52,840 nucleotides of DNA from Acididesulfobacillus acetoxydans (GTDB taxonomy: Bacteria > Bacillota > Desulfitobacteriia > Desulfitobacteriales > Desulfitobacteriaceae): the NCBI RefSeq assembly GCF_900016645.1, contig NZ_CDGJ01000016.1; one strand, written 5' to 3'. Every line of letters begins with the position of its first letter. Position 1 is the first letter of the stretch. This document shows, in pieces, positions 32,893-42,915 of this stretch. The position numbers were made by a program, and so were the translations under genes. The notes below the pieces were generated by a model. The model had not been told where the DNA came from. It did no database searches and worked only from the letters and a program-made list of their open reading frames with translations.

Positions 32893-35229
32893 ATGAAACA
32901 GTGTCAATTTGGTTGCATCGAATCGAAAACAGACAGGAATCGAGTCCTGGAGTTACACTCTGGAACCCAGGTTTTGCAGGTATCCCTCTGTGGGGAATCT
33001 GTCATCCGGCTGCGCTACCACGGACTGGGGCGGTTTGACTCCCCGGCCGCGGCGGCTACGGGTTTGCCGCCGCTTCTGGTCAAAGAGGCAGTTCCTTTAC
33101 CCGTACAATGGTTGGAAACTCCGACGGGATGGAAATTGCAAGGGAACGGGCTGAAGGTCAATATTACAATCGAGAGAGATCCGTTCGCTTTGACCGTTGC
33201 GGATAGTGAAGGAAAGGTCTTATTATGTCAAGCCGGAGCGGGGGCCTATCGTCAACAAGGATCCCGTGGGTCCGCAACCTGGCGCTGGGATGGAGGACCG
33301 ATTGTCGGCTTGGGGGAAAAAATAGGCTCCTTGGATAAGCGCGGTAAGCGCCTGGTTTTATGGAACACGGATGAGGTGCCGCATTTACCGAATACAGACC
33401 CGCTCTACCAGTCCATTCCCTGGTTACTCAGCCGTCACTGGGGTCTCTTTGTTCACAACAGCCACCGGACAAAATGGGATCTGGGGCAGACGCAGCCGGA
33501 GGAACTCGTGATTGAGGCTGACGGCGGCCCCCTCGATCAGTGGATTTTCCTGGGCGAAGGTCCGCAGGATGTACTGACTCAGTGGTTGGAGTGGGTGGGC
33601 AAGATGTTCCTCCCTCCCCTGTGGGCTCTTGGGCACCACCAAAGCCGTTATTCTTACCACCCCCAGAGCCGGGTCATAGAAGTTGCCCAGACCCTGCGGG
33701 AGAAGCACATTCCTTGCGACGTGATTCATCTTGACATTGATCACATGGATGGGCATCGCGACTTTACCTGGGATTCGCGGGAATTCCCTGACCCAGACGG
33801 CATGAACAAGGAGTTGCACGATTTGGGTTATCATGTGGTGGGCATTGTGGATCCCGGGGTCAAGCAAGATGAGACCTATGCCGTTTGCGCCGACGGTTTG
33901 GCAGAGGGTGTCTTTTGCAGCAAAGAGACCGGGGAGGTTTTTGTCGGAGATGTCTGGCCGGGTCCGGCTCTTTTTCCTGATTTTGCCTGTCTCCGGGTGC
34001 GTGAGTGGTGGGGAGAACAGCAGGCCAAACACCTTGCTCACGGTCTGGATGGGATCTGGAACGACATGAACGAGCCCTCGGTCTTTAATGTTCCGGGCAA
34101 GACCTTTCCGCCGGATGTACGTCACGGAGAAGAAGCAGAACTGACGCACGCGGAAATTCATAACCGCTACGGGAGCCTCATGTCTCAGGCGGCCTGCGAG
34201 GGACTGCAAAAGTTTGCCCCGGAAAAACGGCCCTTCGTTCTGACCCGCGCCGGTTTCGCCGGAGTGCAGCGCCACGCGGCCGTCTGGTTGGGAGACAATT
34301 CGAGCTGGTGGTGTCATCTCGCCGAAGCGGTATCTATGTGCCTTAATATGGGGCTTTCCGGGGTGCCCTTTGTGGGTACGGATATAGGCGGTTTCCTGGA
34401 AGACAGCGAAAAACAGCTGCTGGTGCGCTGGATCCAATTAGGAATTTTTACTCCTTTCTGCCGCAATCATTCGAATATCAATACCCGGGCCCAGGAACCT
34501 TGGGCCTTTGATAAAGAGACGGAGAATATCTACCGGCAGGCGCTGGAGTGGCGCTACCGCTTGTTGCCCACGTTCTACACGCTGTTTGAAGAAGCTTCCC
34601 GAACCGGGAACCCTATCATGCGGGCTTTGCTGCTGGAATTTCCGGACGATGAGGTGGCTTGGCGGATTAACGACGAGTTTCTGCTGGGAAAAGATTGTCT
34701 GGTCGCTCCGGTCCTGCAGAAGGGAGCCCGTGAGCGCTTGGTTTACCTTCCCGCAGGGACCTGGCAGGAGCGGACAACCGGGAAGATTTTTACCGGACCG
34801 GCTCATGTGGTGGTGGGCGCAGACTTAGCACAGATTCCGATGCTTCTGCGGGAAGGAGCCATCCTGGCCTTGGGCTGCGGCGGTGAATTCACCCGGCCTG
34901 AGCTATTGTCAGTAGAGACCCTGGAGGTCTACGCCCAGGCACCCTTTGAGCAGGAGACAAGTTTTTACGCCGACGCCGGAGAGGGCTATGCTTACCAAGC
35001 AGGGGAATACCGGCGCTTAATTGTCAGGGGAAGTTTCGACGGACAGACCTTGACGCTCAAAGCTGAGCAGAAGGGCAACTGGGCACCTCAGGAGCGGCTT
35101 CAGGTCGAAATCCATTGGCGCGGAACTGTGAGCCGGCAGGAGTGGGTCTTAGCCGAGGAATTTACTGATCTTGCGCCGAAGGTACTTTTGAGTTATGATG
35201 AAGAAAATGCCGGCCCAAGTTTTACGTAG
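32893..35229 (+). CDS. GH31 alpha-glucosidase
   Basis: 778 residues, no signal peptide, so cytoplasmic. Releases glucose from the non-reducing end of alpha-glucosides by a retaining mechanism. The nucleophile Asp is in GIWNDMNEPSVF (D391) and the acid/base Asp in WLGDNSSWW (D468); the N-terminal beta domain and the GTDIGGF segment are also seen. It follows the maltodextrin-type permeases by 128 bases and would break down what they import. The ATG has a modest AGGTGG site. Confidence 0.93.
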   Translation: MKQCQFGCIESKTDRNRVLELHSGTQVLQVSLCGESVIRLRYHGLGRFDSPAAAATGLPPLLVKEAVPLPVQWLETPTGWKLQGNGLKVNITIERDPFALTVADSEGKVLLCQAGAGAYRQQGSRGSATWRWDGGPIVGLGEKIGSLDKRGKRLVLWNTDEVPHLPNTDPLYQSIPWLLSRHWGLFVHNSHRTKWDLGQTQPEELVIEADGGPLDQWIFLGEGPQDVLTQWLEWVGKMFLPPLWALGHHQSRYSYHPQSRVIEVAQTLREKHIPCDVIHLDIDHMDGHRDFTWDSREFPDPDGMNKELHDLGYHVVGIVDPGVKQDETYAVCADGLAEGVFCSKETGEVFVGDVWPGPALFPDFACLRVREWWGEQQAKHLAHGLDGIWNDMNEPSVFNVPGKTFPPDVRHGEEAELTHAEIHNRYGSLMSQAACEGLQKFAPEKRPFVLTRAGFAGVQRHAAVWLGDNSSWWCHLAEAVSMCLNMGLSGVPFVGTDIGGFLEDSEKQLLVRWIQLGIFTPFCRNHSNINTRAQEPWAFDKETENIYRQALEWRYRLLPTFYTLFEEASRTGNPIMRALLLEFPDDEVAWRINDEFLLGKDCLVAPVLQKGARERLVYLPAGTWQERTTGKIFTGPAHVVVGADLAQIPMLLREGAILALGCGGEFTRPELLSVETLEVYAQAPFEQETSFYADAGEGYAYQAGEYRRLIVRGSFDGQTLTLKAEQKGNWAPQERLQVEIHWRGTVSRQEWVLAEEFTDLAPKVLLSYDEENAGPSFT

Positions 35230-35683
35230 TCGGTATGGGTACGGCGGCACTTGAAGACGTTTTACAGGCACGGGATGTACTCACGCGCACCGGCGATATC
35301 CCTAAAAGAGTCGCACGGTTTGTGGGGAAAGCTCTTCCGGAGGACTCAGTCAGCGGCGAAAGGATCCATTAGAGTCATTGTGTTATTATGTTATGGGTGG
35401 AAGCATGGAAGCGTAATGGCTGGGACCGTCACTTAGGGCGAAGCGGATACGGCGGAAGAGGTCCGTGCAGTGGCAGAAATTAATGAGACCGCGAAAATCA
35501 GTATCCTGCAAGTGGGCACCATAAGAGTACTCGGGGATGAGAGTACACGGGGATGAGAGTACTCGGGGAAAAGAGTACTCGGGGAAAAGAGTGCTCCGGG
35601 CGAAAGGACGGAGGACTGCTCGTAAGTCATGTTAAAGGAAATTGACCGCTTGGATCAGTTGGACCGAGACGGTGTGCAGGAGA
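35230..35683 (+). other. Non-coding or decayed region upstream of panD
   Basis: No intact gene. An open stretch from ATG 35235 (MGTAALEDVLQARDVLTRTG and on, 45 codons to TAG 35370) and another around 35440-35545 (VRAVAEINETAKISILQVG) have protein-like composition but lack ribosome binding sites and lie in different frames. They may be remains of one gene; I do not recognise it. Confidence 0.3.
35524..35603 (+). repeat. Five tandem copies of a 16-nt repeat
   Basis: Unit AGAGTACTCGGGGATG with variants at the last bases; copies start at 35524, 35540, 35556, 35572 and 35588. Copies 3 and 4 are identical and copy 5 is degenerate. The period is not a multiple of three, so it is not a peptide repeat. 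Confidence 0.85.
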
Positions 35684-35727
35684 GGCCCGGGTACCTCACG
35701 CCAAGCGGAGGTGCCCGGGCCTTAATT
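35684..35727 (+). terminator. Strong terminator-like hairpin before panD
   Basis: GGCCCGGGTACCTC (35684-35697) pairs with GAGGTGCCCGGGCC (35708-35721) with one mismatch, followed by TTAATT. It isolates panD from the upstream region. Confidence 0.6.
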
Positions 35728-35823
35728 GTATTGCGCGAACCATTATGGGGTTTATTTCCATTTCAGTTGTATGTTTAAAAGCAGGCTCTTTGCTTGAGAA
35801 TAATCCTGTGGAGGTTGAGGCCC

Positions 35824-36204
35824 GTGTTCAGAACGATGATGAAGTCCAAGATTCACCGTGCGGTGGTCACAGAAGCGAATCTCAAATATGTAGGCAGTAT
35901 TACCATAGACGCGGCTCTAATGCGGGCGGCCGATATATTGCCCAACGAAAAAGTGCAGGTGGTCAATAACAACAATGGAGCCAGGTTGGAGACTTATGTC
36001 ATTCCCGGGGAGGAGAACTCAGGCATCATTTGCCTGAACGGAGCCGCGGCACGCTTGGTGCAGGTCGGCGATGAGGTGATCATCATTTCTTATGGCATTT
36101 TCACAGACGAAGCAGCCAGTCAGTACCGGCCCAAGGTCGTTTTTGTTGATCCCGAAAACCGGGCGGTAAAAATTGCTCCCGCGGAGGAGCACGGAGAATC
36201 GTAA
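35824..36204 (+). CDS. panD: Aspartate 1-decarboxylase
   Basis: 126 residues. Makes beta-alanine from aspartate for pantothenate and CoA synthesis. The family opening FRTMMKSKIHRAVVTEANLKY is followed by VGSITID, where the proenzyme cleaves itself between Gly and Ser to form the pyruvoyl group. NNNNGARLETY and NGAAARL are also typical. The GTG at 35824 is chosen because it gives the standard N-terminus and has GGAGG about ten bases upstream. No panB or panC lies next to it. Confidence 0.95.
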   Translation: MFRTMMKSKIHRAVVTEANLKYVGSITIDAALMRAADILPNEKVQVVNNNNGARLETYVIPGEENSGIICLNGAAARLVQVGDEVIIISYGIFTDEAASQYRPKVVFVDPENRAVKIAPAEEHGES

Positions 36205-36317
36205 TTCCTGGGTGACAAACGAAGTGAGAGGCGGCGGTCGGGTTCGCTGCACTCAAGCTGATTTTTAGTCCGGAAAGTTCCGGATTCCGGCAGCGGCGCC
36301 GAGTGGCATATCCGTCC

Positions 36318-36995
36318 TCAGAGAGAGCAGACGTAAATGGCCGCCCGCTTGCCGACATCATGTCTCTGTACAGCCGAGAAGATACCGCGCATTTCTTCTT
36401 CCCCTGTGTGAATGAAGTTGAAATAATCGCCGCCTTCCGCCCACTCGGCCAGATTCGTGAACAGCCCCCGCCGTGAATTGTAGTCATAAAACAGGACTCG
36501 CTGTCTGGCCAGACGCCGCGCTTCCAGCATAACGCTGCGCCGCAGTCGGGCGGTCAAGCCGTGCAGAACATAGGCGGACACGACGAGGTCAAAGCTCTTA
36601 TCCCGAAAAGGCAGCCCGGTCGTGGCATCGCCTTGTACCAGCTTAACCCGGTTGCCGTTTGATTTTGCGGCGGCGGCCAACATCTTTTGTGAGAAATCAA
36701 CGCCGGTCGCATCATATCCCAATTTGGCAAAGCAGGCGGCCAAGGCTCCCGTGCCGCAGCCGATGTCCAGCACCGTAGGCGCGGAGCCCGCGGGCAGGTC
36801 CTGTGGCGGCAAAGTGTCCCGGAGGTCTGAGGATGCCGGCGGTTCCAGGAATTCACGCCGCTCTGCCAGAACCTGACAGTAATTTGTGAGCTGCCCCTGA
36901 AAGAATAAGTTATAAACAGGGGCGATGAGGTTAAATATGTGAAGGTGGTTTTTCAGCTCGAGTTCCTGTTTGGCCGGTTCAAATGTCCTCTTCAC
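36318..36995 (-). CDS. Class I SAM-dependent methyltransferase
   Basis: About 225 residues. Motif I is VLDIGCGTGALAA, the acidic loop is ATGVDFS, motif II QGDATTGLPF and motif post-II FDLVVSAYVLHGL: a Rossmann methyltransferase resembling the UbiE/Methyltransf_11 group. Substrate unknown. The frame is open to a GTG at 37004, but the GTG at 36995 has AAGAAGG at eight bases, so it is preferred. Its C-terminus (EWAEGGDYFNF and on) has a degraded relative at 49300-49485. Confidence 0.85.
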   Translation of the reverse strand: MKRTFEPAKQELELKNHLHIFNLIAPVYNLFFQGQLTNYCQVLAERREFLEPPASSDLRDTLPPQDLPAGSAPTVLDIGCGTGALAACFAKLGYDATGVDFSQKMLAAAAKSNGNRVKLVQGDATTGLPFRDKSFDLVVSAYVLHGLTARLRRSVMLEARRLARQRVLFYDYNSRRGLFTNLAEWAEGGDYFNFIHTGEEEMRGIFSAVQRHDVGKRAAIYVCSL

Positions 36996-37082
36996 TACCG
37001 ACACCTTCTTTCCCGAATCTTCCCAGGGCTAAAACCGTCTGAGGCAGGGGCCTATCTTCTCCCCATGGCCAAAGCCAGGGAC

Positions 37083-37565
37083 ATGCGGCTAAGCCTCTTG
37101 GTCACTAATCGTGCTCATTATAACACACTCGGTTCCGGCTCGGAAATCGGCAGATACAGGTGTCCTATAGGCGAACTCAATGCCAGTACGATCAGCGAAG
37201 AGGTTCTGAAGACGATTATAAAAGCGGGAGCCGATCCGGCCAGGCTTCAGGCTTGCCATAATTACTACCCGCGGCACGAAACCGGTCTTTCGTACGAGTT
37301 CTTCGCCGGGCGTTCGCGGCCGTTTCGCGCTTACGGAATTCGTGTTTCTGCCTTTATCCCGTCTCGCGCAAACCCGCGCGGTCCGATTTATGCGGGGCTG
37401 CCGACCCTGGAGGAGCACCGGCATTGGGAGCCGCTCCAGGCGGCCAAACAATTGGCGGCCTGCGGGTTGGCGGACGGGATTCTCTTCGGGGATCGGCTGG
37501 CGACGGCCGAGGAATTGACCGATGTCGGTCGGGTGGACTCTTCTCTCATAGTAATGGCTTGCTGA
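37083..37565 (+). pseudogene. Fragment of a DUF871 (MupG-like) protein
   Basis: The frame contains IGELNASTISEEVLKTIIKA, ACHNYYPRHETGLSYEFF, FIPSRANPRGPIYAGLPTLE and DGILFGDRLATAEEL, a good match to the second half of the DUF871 barrel; MupG cleaves 6-phospho-MurNAc compounds. Full-length proteins have about 350 residues. Here the barrel's first half is missing, with unrelated sequence before GELNAST, and the C-terminal domain is absent after SSLIVMAC. No ribosome binding site supports the ATG. Inactive remnant is the simplest reading. Confidence 0.7.
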
Positions 37566-37624
37566 CGAAAACGCGGTCAGGCTCTTCGCGTACACCTCAG
37601 ATTCAAGTTTTTTCGACGGGCTGC

Positions 37625-40600
37625 TCAGGCGGCGTATTTGGAATAGACAAAAGCATTGCGACCGTTGTAGAGGATCTTGTACCAACCGCTCTCAATACCC
37701 ACGACTTGAACCGTCGTTCCATAAGGAAGGGCCCCGACGATGCCGGCAGATAAACTGGCTCCGTTTCTGACGTTTAGCCCTATCCGTGCGATGACCTTCA
37801 CGGTTTTGGTCACACGGCCGTTCACCGGCTGGACATACTTGGCGTAGACATAATATTCTTTGCCTTGGCAGCTGATCTGATCCCACTCACCCAGCGCTCT
37901 GAGCAAGGTCACGACACTGCCCCGGGGCAGGGAACCGGCGACAGCGTAGTTTAACCCGGCCCCGGTCCGCAGGTTGAGGGCGGAGACTGTGACTTGAACA
38001 CTTGAACCGGTCGCCGACCCTTCCCCGGAACCGGAATTTTGAGCGGGATTTGTGGCGGCGACGGGGATAGTGGAAATGACCCAGTCGTGATCTACTGTGG
38101 GCGTGATTGTCTTATGATCCTGAATGTATTTGATCATTAAGTTGCGTACTTGTCCGTCATCACCGTATTGCTTCGCGGAGTCAAACGTTACTTGGGGATT
38201 CGTGATACCTGCCGCTTTCATGAAACCCCCGCCACCGTTGAACCGGTAGTTGTTGATAGCCACCGTGAGCACGTCCGTATCCTTTACGGGTTTCCCGTTG
38301 ACTTCGAGGTTCTTAATCCGGTGGCCGGCCGGTTGGGTTAAGTCAACAGTATACGTGGCTCCATACAGCTGGTCGAGGTTGTAATCCGGAACATTCAAAG
38401 TCTTGTCTTTCGTGATCGGTGCCTTCGCGGAGGAAACCTGCCGATAGTAGCGGGCTGACCATTCCATCCAATCTTTCAGCTGTTTGCCCGTCATCTTAAT
38501 GCCGTAGAGGTAGTTTTCGAACACGTAGACGCCCATCAAGTCCTGAATCGTCACCGCCCCTTTGGCAATTTTGGCGGTGTTGCTGAGCGGAGCGGCTATT
38601 GACAGGTCTGTTTTCGCATAATGTTTTTGAACCTTATTAATCAGATCCATCAAAGCTGTTTCTTGGGTCAGCTGCTTGTCGCCCAGAAAATCGCCCGTGG
38701 AAGTTCCGATCTTAGTGGCAACGTAGGCCAAAGTGGCATCCTGATAGGGCTGCGCCAGCTTAAGGATTGCCGGGTCGGCGGGGACGCTGTCATTCATAGG
38801 CACAACCTCGCTGGCCGCCCTGACGAGAACCGGTTGGCCTTTTGCGTCCCGGGAAACGGTGAGATCAATCTGAGACACATCCTGGGCCCACTTGCCGGGT
38901 TCCGTAACAATGACCTTTTTGCCCGCGGGGTCGGTATAGGTATGCTGTCCGAATAAAGCGTGCGTGTGACCGGCCACGATCGCGTCAATCCCGTTTACAC
39001 CGGTGGCGACTGCCTTAACTTCGTTTTCCGGAATCGTGTCCGAAGGGGATTCTTCGCCGGAATGCATAGCTACGACGACGATATCAGCCCCGGCGGCTCT
39101 CATTTTTGGCACCCATTTATTTGCCTCATCAACCAGGTCTTTGAAGGTTAGTCCCGCATAATGGGCCTTATCTTCCCAGTCTGGGATGCATTTGGTCGTC
39201 AGGCCTAAAATCCCCACTTTGACATCCCCCTGGGATGTGGAAAGTGTTTTCAGGTAATAGGGATCGACAAAGTTTGATCCGTCTTCTTTGTAAGTATTGG
39301 CTGACAGTACATGAATGGACTCTTTTCTCATGTCACTGATGACACGGTTTAGCACATCCAGACCGTAATTGTATTCGTGATTCCCCAGAGTCCAGGTATC
39401 ATAGTGCATTGCGCCCATGACCTTAGCAAAAGGATATTCTGACTTCGTATCGATTTTGTCATAATAATAAGAAAGCGGGGTGCCCTGAATGCTGTCTCCG
39501 TTGTCAACCAAAATGACATTGGGATTACTCGCCCTGACTTCATTGACATAGGTAGATACCTTGGCAAGGCCTTGATTGGCAGGTTTGGCGGCACTGTAAC
39601 TCCAGGGAAAGATGTGGCCGTGCACATCGGAAGTCGCCAGTACGGTGATTACTGCCGCATCAGGTTGGATCCGGTGATCGACCGCAGAGGTAATTGTCTT
39701 CTGCTGTTTTATGGTGTTGACAAATGCGTCTCTGACTAACTGAAACGTGTCGTTCGCCTTGATGGACGGATCGACAAACCCTTTAAAGCCGTCGCCGCCC
39801 GTTCCCATGAAATCGTTGGTTGCCACGGAATACGTTTTGCTCGGATCAATCGGCGTTCCGTCAGACTTATTCATGGCAGTGACCCGCTGCATGGTGGGTT
39901 TACCCGGATCATATTTGAATGTGAGCCCAGCCACTTGAATCCCTTTGCCGCCGTCTTGGACGCCCTGCTCCAGCACCGTCTTAATCTGGGCTCCGGTCAT
40001 GTTCATCGTATAAATGGTGTCATCAAACGGCCAAAGCTGGTAGATTTCTCCCAGGGTGATATTTCCTTTGGGAATATTGCAGCGCAGCCCGCCGTTATTG
40101 GTAAAACCAAAGTCGGCTTTAACTGTGTCTTTCGTCACTTCAGCCGCCCAATTGCCCAGGCTCGAGTCGCCGTATGGAGCGGCGCTCTGTGCTCGCGTCA
40201 AGTCCACAGCCGCAGTGCCGATAACTTGGTTGAATTTCGTTCCGATCGCTTTTTCCGCTTTGTCGACTATGGCCTGGACCGCCGGATCAACCTTCGGATT
40301 TTTGGCATTGTATAATGGTTGGTCGTTTTTATAGACCATGTCGCCGCAGCTGACCGTACCATCCGGATTCAGAGTGACCTTTAAGTCAATATAACCCTGA
40401 CCGGCGTGGTTGGCTACTCCAACCGGAATTCCGTTCACCTTCGCCGTAACGATCGTGTGCGTGTGTCCGCCAAAGACAGCGTTGACCCCAGAAACTTGTT
40501 GGGCGAAATCGATCAGGTTGCCTGTAGTCACACCGCTCTTATCGGTGATCGCTCCCATGTGGGCTACCACGACCACGATTTGGGCACCTTGGCTTCTCAA

Positions 40601-41278
40601 CTGTTTGGCCAAGTCGTTTACGATGGGAACCGGGTTTTTAAAATCAATGTTGGCAATATATTTGGGGGTGATCGATGTCTCAAATTCTTTGTTGTCAACG
40701 ACACCGATGACCCCTATCTTAACGCCGTCTTTGTTCAACATGACGTCAGGCTTGGTGTAGTTGACCGGCCTGCCGGTAGCCTTATCGTAAACATTGCAGG
40801 CGAGAACCGGAATCGACGAATTCTTTAAGGCCGCATTTTGTGTGTCGATAACGGAATCAATTCCCCAGTCATACTCATGATTGCCCAAAGTCATGGCATC
40901 AAAACCCATGCTGTTCATCATGTCGATGACGGGCTGGCCTTTCAGTACATTGGAGACAGGCGTGCCCTGGAACATGTCCCCCCCTGACAAAACAACCGTG
41001 TCAGGATTACTCGCCTTGATATCTTTGATTTGTTGAGCCAGGACCCCGGCGATCGGCTGAGTGATCGGTGTTCCGTCGCTCAGTTTGCCGCTGCCCTGAA
41101 GTGCCCCGTGAAAGTCGGTTACCTCGACAAAGTCAAAGGTTTTGCCTGTTCCGTTTGTGGCGGCTGAAGCCGGTTGGGGGACACCCGCAACCAGGCTCAG
41201 GATCATAGAAAAGACCACAAATAGACTGAATGTTTTTTGGCTCTTGAGCCAAGAGAATAAGCTCTTTTTTCCCCGCAT
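37625..41278 (-). CDS. Secreted double 5'-nucleotidase/2',3'-cyclic phosphodiesterase with SH3 domains
   Basis: 1217 residues with a Sec signal peptide ending near ASA (residue 39). Two complete nucleotidase units are fused. Unit 1: TDFHG, GGDMFQGTP, LGNHEYDWG and GGHTHT, then a 5'-nucleotidase C-terminal domain (NNGGLRC, FMGTGGDG). Unit 2: TSDVHGH, NGDSIQGTP, LGNHEYNYG and AGHTHALFG, then a second C-terminal domain (YRFNGGGGF). The metal-binding Asp, His and Asn residues are kept in both units. Two bacterial SH3 domains at the C-terminus (~1085-1217) should hold it to the wall. It releases nucleosides from nucleotides or cyclic nucleotides. AGGAGG precedes the ATG. Divergent from the nucleoside regulator, importer and phosphorylase. 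Confidence 0.93.
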   Translation of the reverse strand: MRGKKSLFSWLKSQKTFSLFVVFSMILSLVAGVPQPASAATNGTGKTFDFVEVTDFHGALQGSGKLSDGTPITQPIAGVLAQQIKDIKASNPDTVVLSGGDMFQGTPVSNVLKGQPVIDMMNSMGFDAMTLGNHEYDWGIDSVIDTQNAALKNSSIPVLACNVYDKATGRPVNYTKPDVMLNKDGVKIGVIGVVDNKEFETSITPKYIANIDFKNPVPIVNDLAKQLRSQGAQIVVVVAHMGAITDKSGVTTGNLIDFAQQVSGVNAVFGGHTHTIVTAKVNGIPVGVANHAGQGYIDLKVTLNPDGTVSCGDMVYKNDQPLYNAKNPKVDPAVQAIVDKAEKAIGTKFNQVIGTAAVDLTRAQSAAPYGDSSLGNWAAEVTKDTVKADFGFTNNGGLRCNIPKGNITLGEIYQLWPFDDTIYTMNMTGAQIKTVLEQGVQDGGKGIQVAGLTFKYDPGKPTMQRVTAMNKSDGTPIDPSKTYSVATNDFMGTGGDGFKGFVDPSIKANDTFQLVRDAFVNTIKQQKTITSAVDHRIQPDAAVITVLATSDVHGHIFPWSYSAAKPANQGLAKVSTYVNEVRASNPNVILVDNGDSIQGTPLSYYYDKIDTKSEYPFAKVMGAMHYDTWTLGNHEYNYGLDVLNRVISDMRKESIHVLSANTYKEDGSNFVDPYYLKTLSTSQGDVKVGILGLTTKCIPDWEDKAHYAGLTFKDLVDEANKWVPKMRAAGADIVVVAMHSGEESPSDTIPENEVKAVATGVNGIDAIVAGHTHALFGQHTYTDPAGKKVIVTEPGKWAQDVSQIDLTVSRDAKGQPVLVRAASEVVPMNDSVPADPAILKLAQPYQDATLAYVATKIGTSTGDFLGDKQLTQETALMDLINKVQKHYAKTDLSIAAPLSNTAKIAKGAVTIQDLMGVYVFENYLYGIKMTGKQLKDWMEWSARYYRQVSSAKAPITKDKTLNVPDYNLDQLYGATYTVDLTQPAGHRIKNLEVNGKPVKDTDVLTVAINNYRFNGGGGFMKAAGITNPQVTFDSAKQYGDDGQVRNLMIKYIQDHKTITPTVDHDWVISTIPVAATNPAQNSGSGEGSATGSSVQVTVSALNLRTGAGLNYAVAGSLPRGSVVTLLRALGEWDQISCQGKEYYVYAKYVQPVNGRVTKTVKVIARIGLNVRNGASLSAGIVGALPYGTTVQVVGIESGWYKILYNGRNAFVYSKYAA

Positions 41279-41766
41279 AACTTGTTTCCTCCTCTTCGTA
41301 ATATGAAGATTCTAACTCTTGCAATACATCTGCCCACAGCCGTTTCTCTGTTTGAGCAACCCGGCTTATACTTCTGTCATGGTCAGGTCACCCCCTTTCC
41401 CGCAGACGCGAAGGCCCCCCTACAGAATGGTGCAGCACGATGGCAGGTTTGGCCAATTTTATTTATGTAGGTACTGTAGCAGATGCTAAAAGGCTTTATC
41501 ATGGAAAAGCATACCATTAACCCGGGAAGAAGTAAATAGAAACTTGGTAAATTATTCAAAGTTCGTGCTAAGGTGGATTACGGAGAGGAGGTCTTTGGCA
41601 AGATATTCCTCTGCGGTCGGGCCGAAGGATACGGACGTGATTGTTGCAACTATTGCGAGTACTTTCTTGACTTTCTGACGGCTGAATGGTATTATCTGTC
41701 CGATAAAACGTTTAACCCAATCAGCCCCCTGAATCGTGAGAACCTAAATCTTTCAGAGAGGTCCAT
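41279..41766. other. 488-base divergent regulatory gap
   Basis: No gene seen. It must carry the promoters of the nucleotidase (minus) and the LacI-family regulator (plus). A symmetric AAACGTTT (41706-41713), about 55 bases before the regulator, has the central CG of LacI-family sites and might be its operator; that is weak. Confidence 0.35.
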
Positions 41767-42816
41767 ATGACGGTGACGATAAAAGACATAGCGGCCAGGA
41801 CAGGGCTGTCTATTACCACGGTTTCCCTTGTTTTGAATAACAAGGAATCACGGATTTCCTCAAAGACCAGGCAGCTTATTCTGGACACGGCAGAGGAACT
41901 GAACTACATTCCCAATCAAATGGCGGTTAGTTTGGTGACGAAAGAGACGAAAACACTCGGACTGATTATCATGGATATCGCTAATCCTTTTTTTGCGGAA
42001 CTGTCGAAGGGAATAAGCGCCGAGGCTTCCGAACACGGTTTTGACATCATCCTTTGCGACACAGGGGACAGCTACGAGATGACCATGCGATCCCTGAAGG
42101 TTTTGGCCAGCAAGAATGTGGACGGCATTGTCATAACCTTGTCCGATGAAATCCGGGAGGAGAAGATGGAACTTCTCGCCGACTTTTTGCAAAATCATAC
42201 TCTCCCGGTGGTTCTCATTGAAAGGGCGGACCGGCTGGTCATGTCCGACTGTTTGAATGTCAATCACGAAAAGGGCAGCCGCCTGGCGGCCGAGCACCTC
42301 TTGAGGCTGGGGCACCGCAAGGTGGGGTGCATTACGGGACCTGCCCACCTGGAGGCTACGGGCCGCCGGCTTAAGGGGGTTATGGACGTATTTGCGGAAC
42401 GTGGGGTAAAATTCCGGCCGGAGCTTGTGGTCGAAGGGGATTATCATATTGAGTCCGGGTATGCGGGCACAGAGAAAATTCTGGCGGCGGACTCATCGGT
42501 CACAGCCATCTATGCTTTTAATGATTTGATGGCTTATGGGATTTATCAATGTCTGAAAGATAGGGGGATCAGGATTCCCGACCGGATGTCGGTGGTGGGT
42601 TTTGATGATATTTTCTTTTCCAAGATGCTGTATGTGCCCTTGACTTCCGTGGCGCTTCCCATCCGCCAAATGGGTGAAAGAGCGGTTCAACTGCTGATTG
42701 AGAGAGTGGCGAACAGGGAGTTACCGCGTAGGTGTGACGTGCTTGAGCCCAGGCTGATTATACGGGAGAGTACGGTACCGCCGTGCCCGGCCGACCCACC
42801 TGACCGAAAAGCTTAG
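41767..42816 (+). CDS. LacI-family regulator, probably of nucleoside uptake
   Basis: 349 residues. HTH and hinge TIKDIAARTGLSITTVSLVLNN, then a periplasmic-binding-type effector domain (GLIIMDIANPFFAEL, DGIVITLSDE, RKVGCITGP, FNDLMAYGIYQ, SVVGFDDI) of RbsR/PurR style. Its position at the head of the purine-nucleoside phosphorylase and nucleoside importer genes suggests a nucleoside, purine or ribose ligand. AGAGAGG lies before the ATG. The 100-base gap to deoD suggests a common transcript or a regulated internal promoter. Confidence 0.92.
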   Translation: MTVTIKDIAARTGLSITTVSLVLNNKESRISSKTRQLILDTAEELNYIPNQMAVSLVTKETKTLGLIIMDIANPFFAELSKGISAEASEHGFDIILCDTGDSYEMTMRSLKVLASKNVDGIVITLSDEIREEKMELLADFLQNHTLPVVLIERADRLVMSDCLNVNHEKGSRLAAEHLLRLGHRKVGCITGPAHLEATGRRLKGVMDVFAERGVKFRPELVVEGDYHIESGYAGTEKILAADSSVTAIYAFNDLMAYGIYQCLKDRGIRIPDRMSVVGFDDIFFSKMLYVPLTSVALPIRQMGERAVQLLIERVANRELPRRCDVLEPRLIIRESTVPPCPADPPDRKA

Positions 42817-42915
42817 CTGCCGCATGCCCGGATCAAACCATAGGGATTTAAATGGATTAACTAACGAACCCCAAGAGATGACCATGGGGATTTTGACGGA
42901 TAGGGAGATTTTGCC

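Noticed and set aside
35251..35436. 61-codon open frame after the alpha-glucosidase
   Set aside because: No ribosome binding site; neighbouring frames look more protein-like, and the region appears decayed.
35524..35603. CRISPR array
   Set aside because: The 16-nt units are contiguous without spacers.
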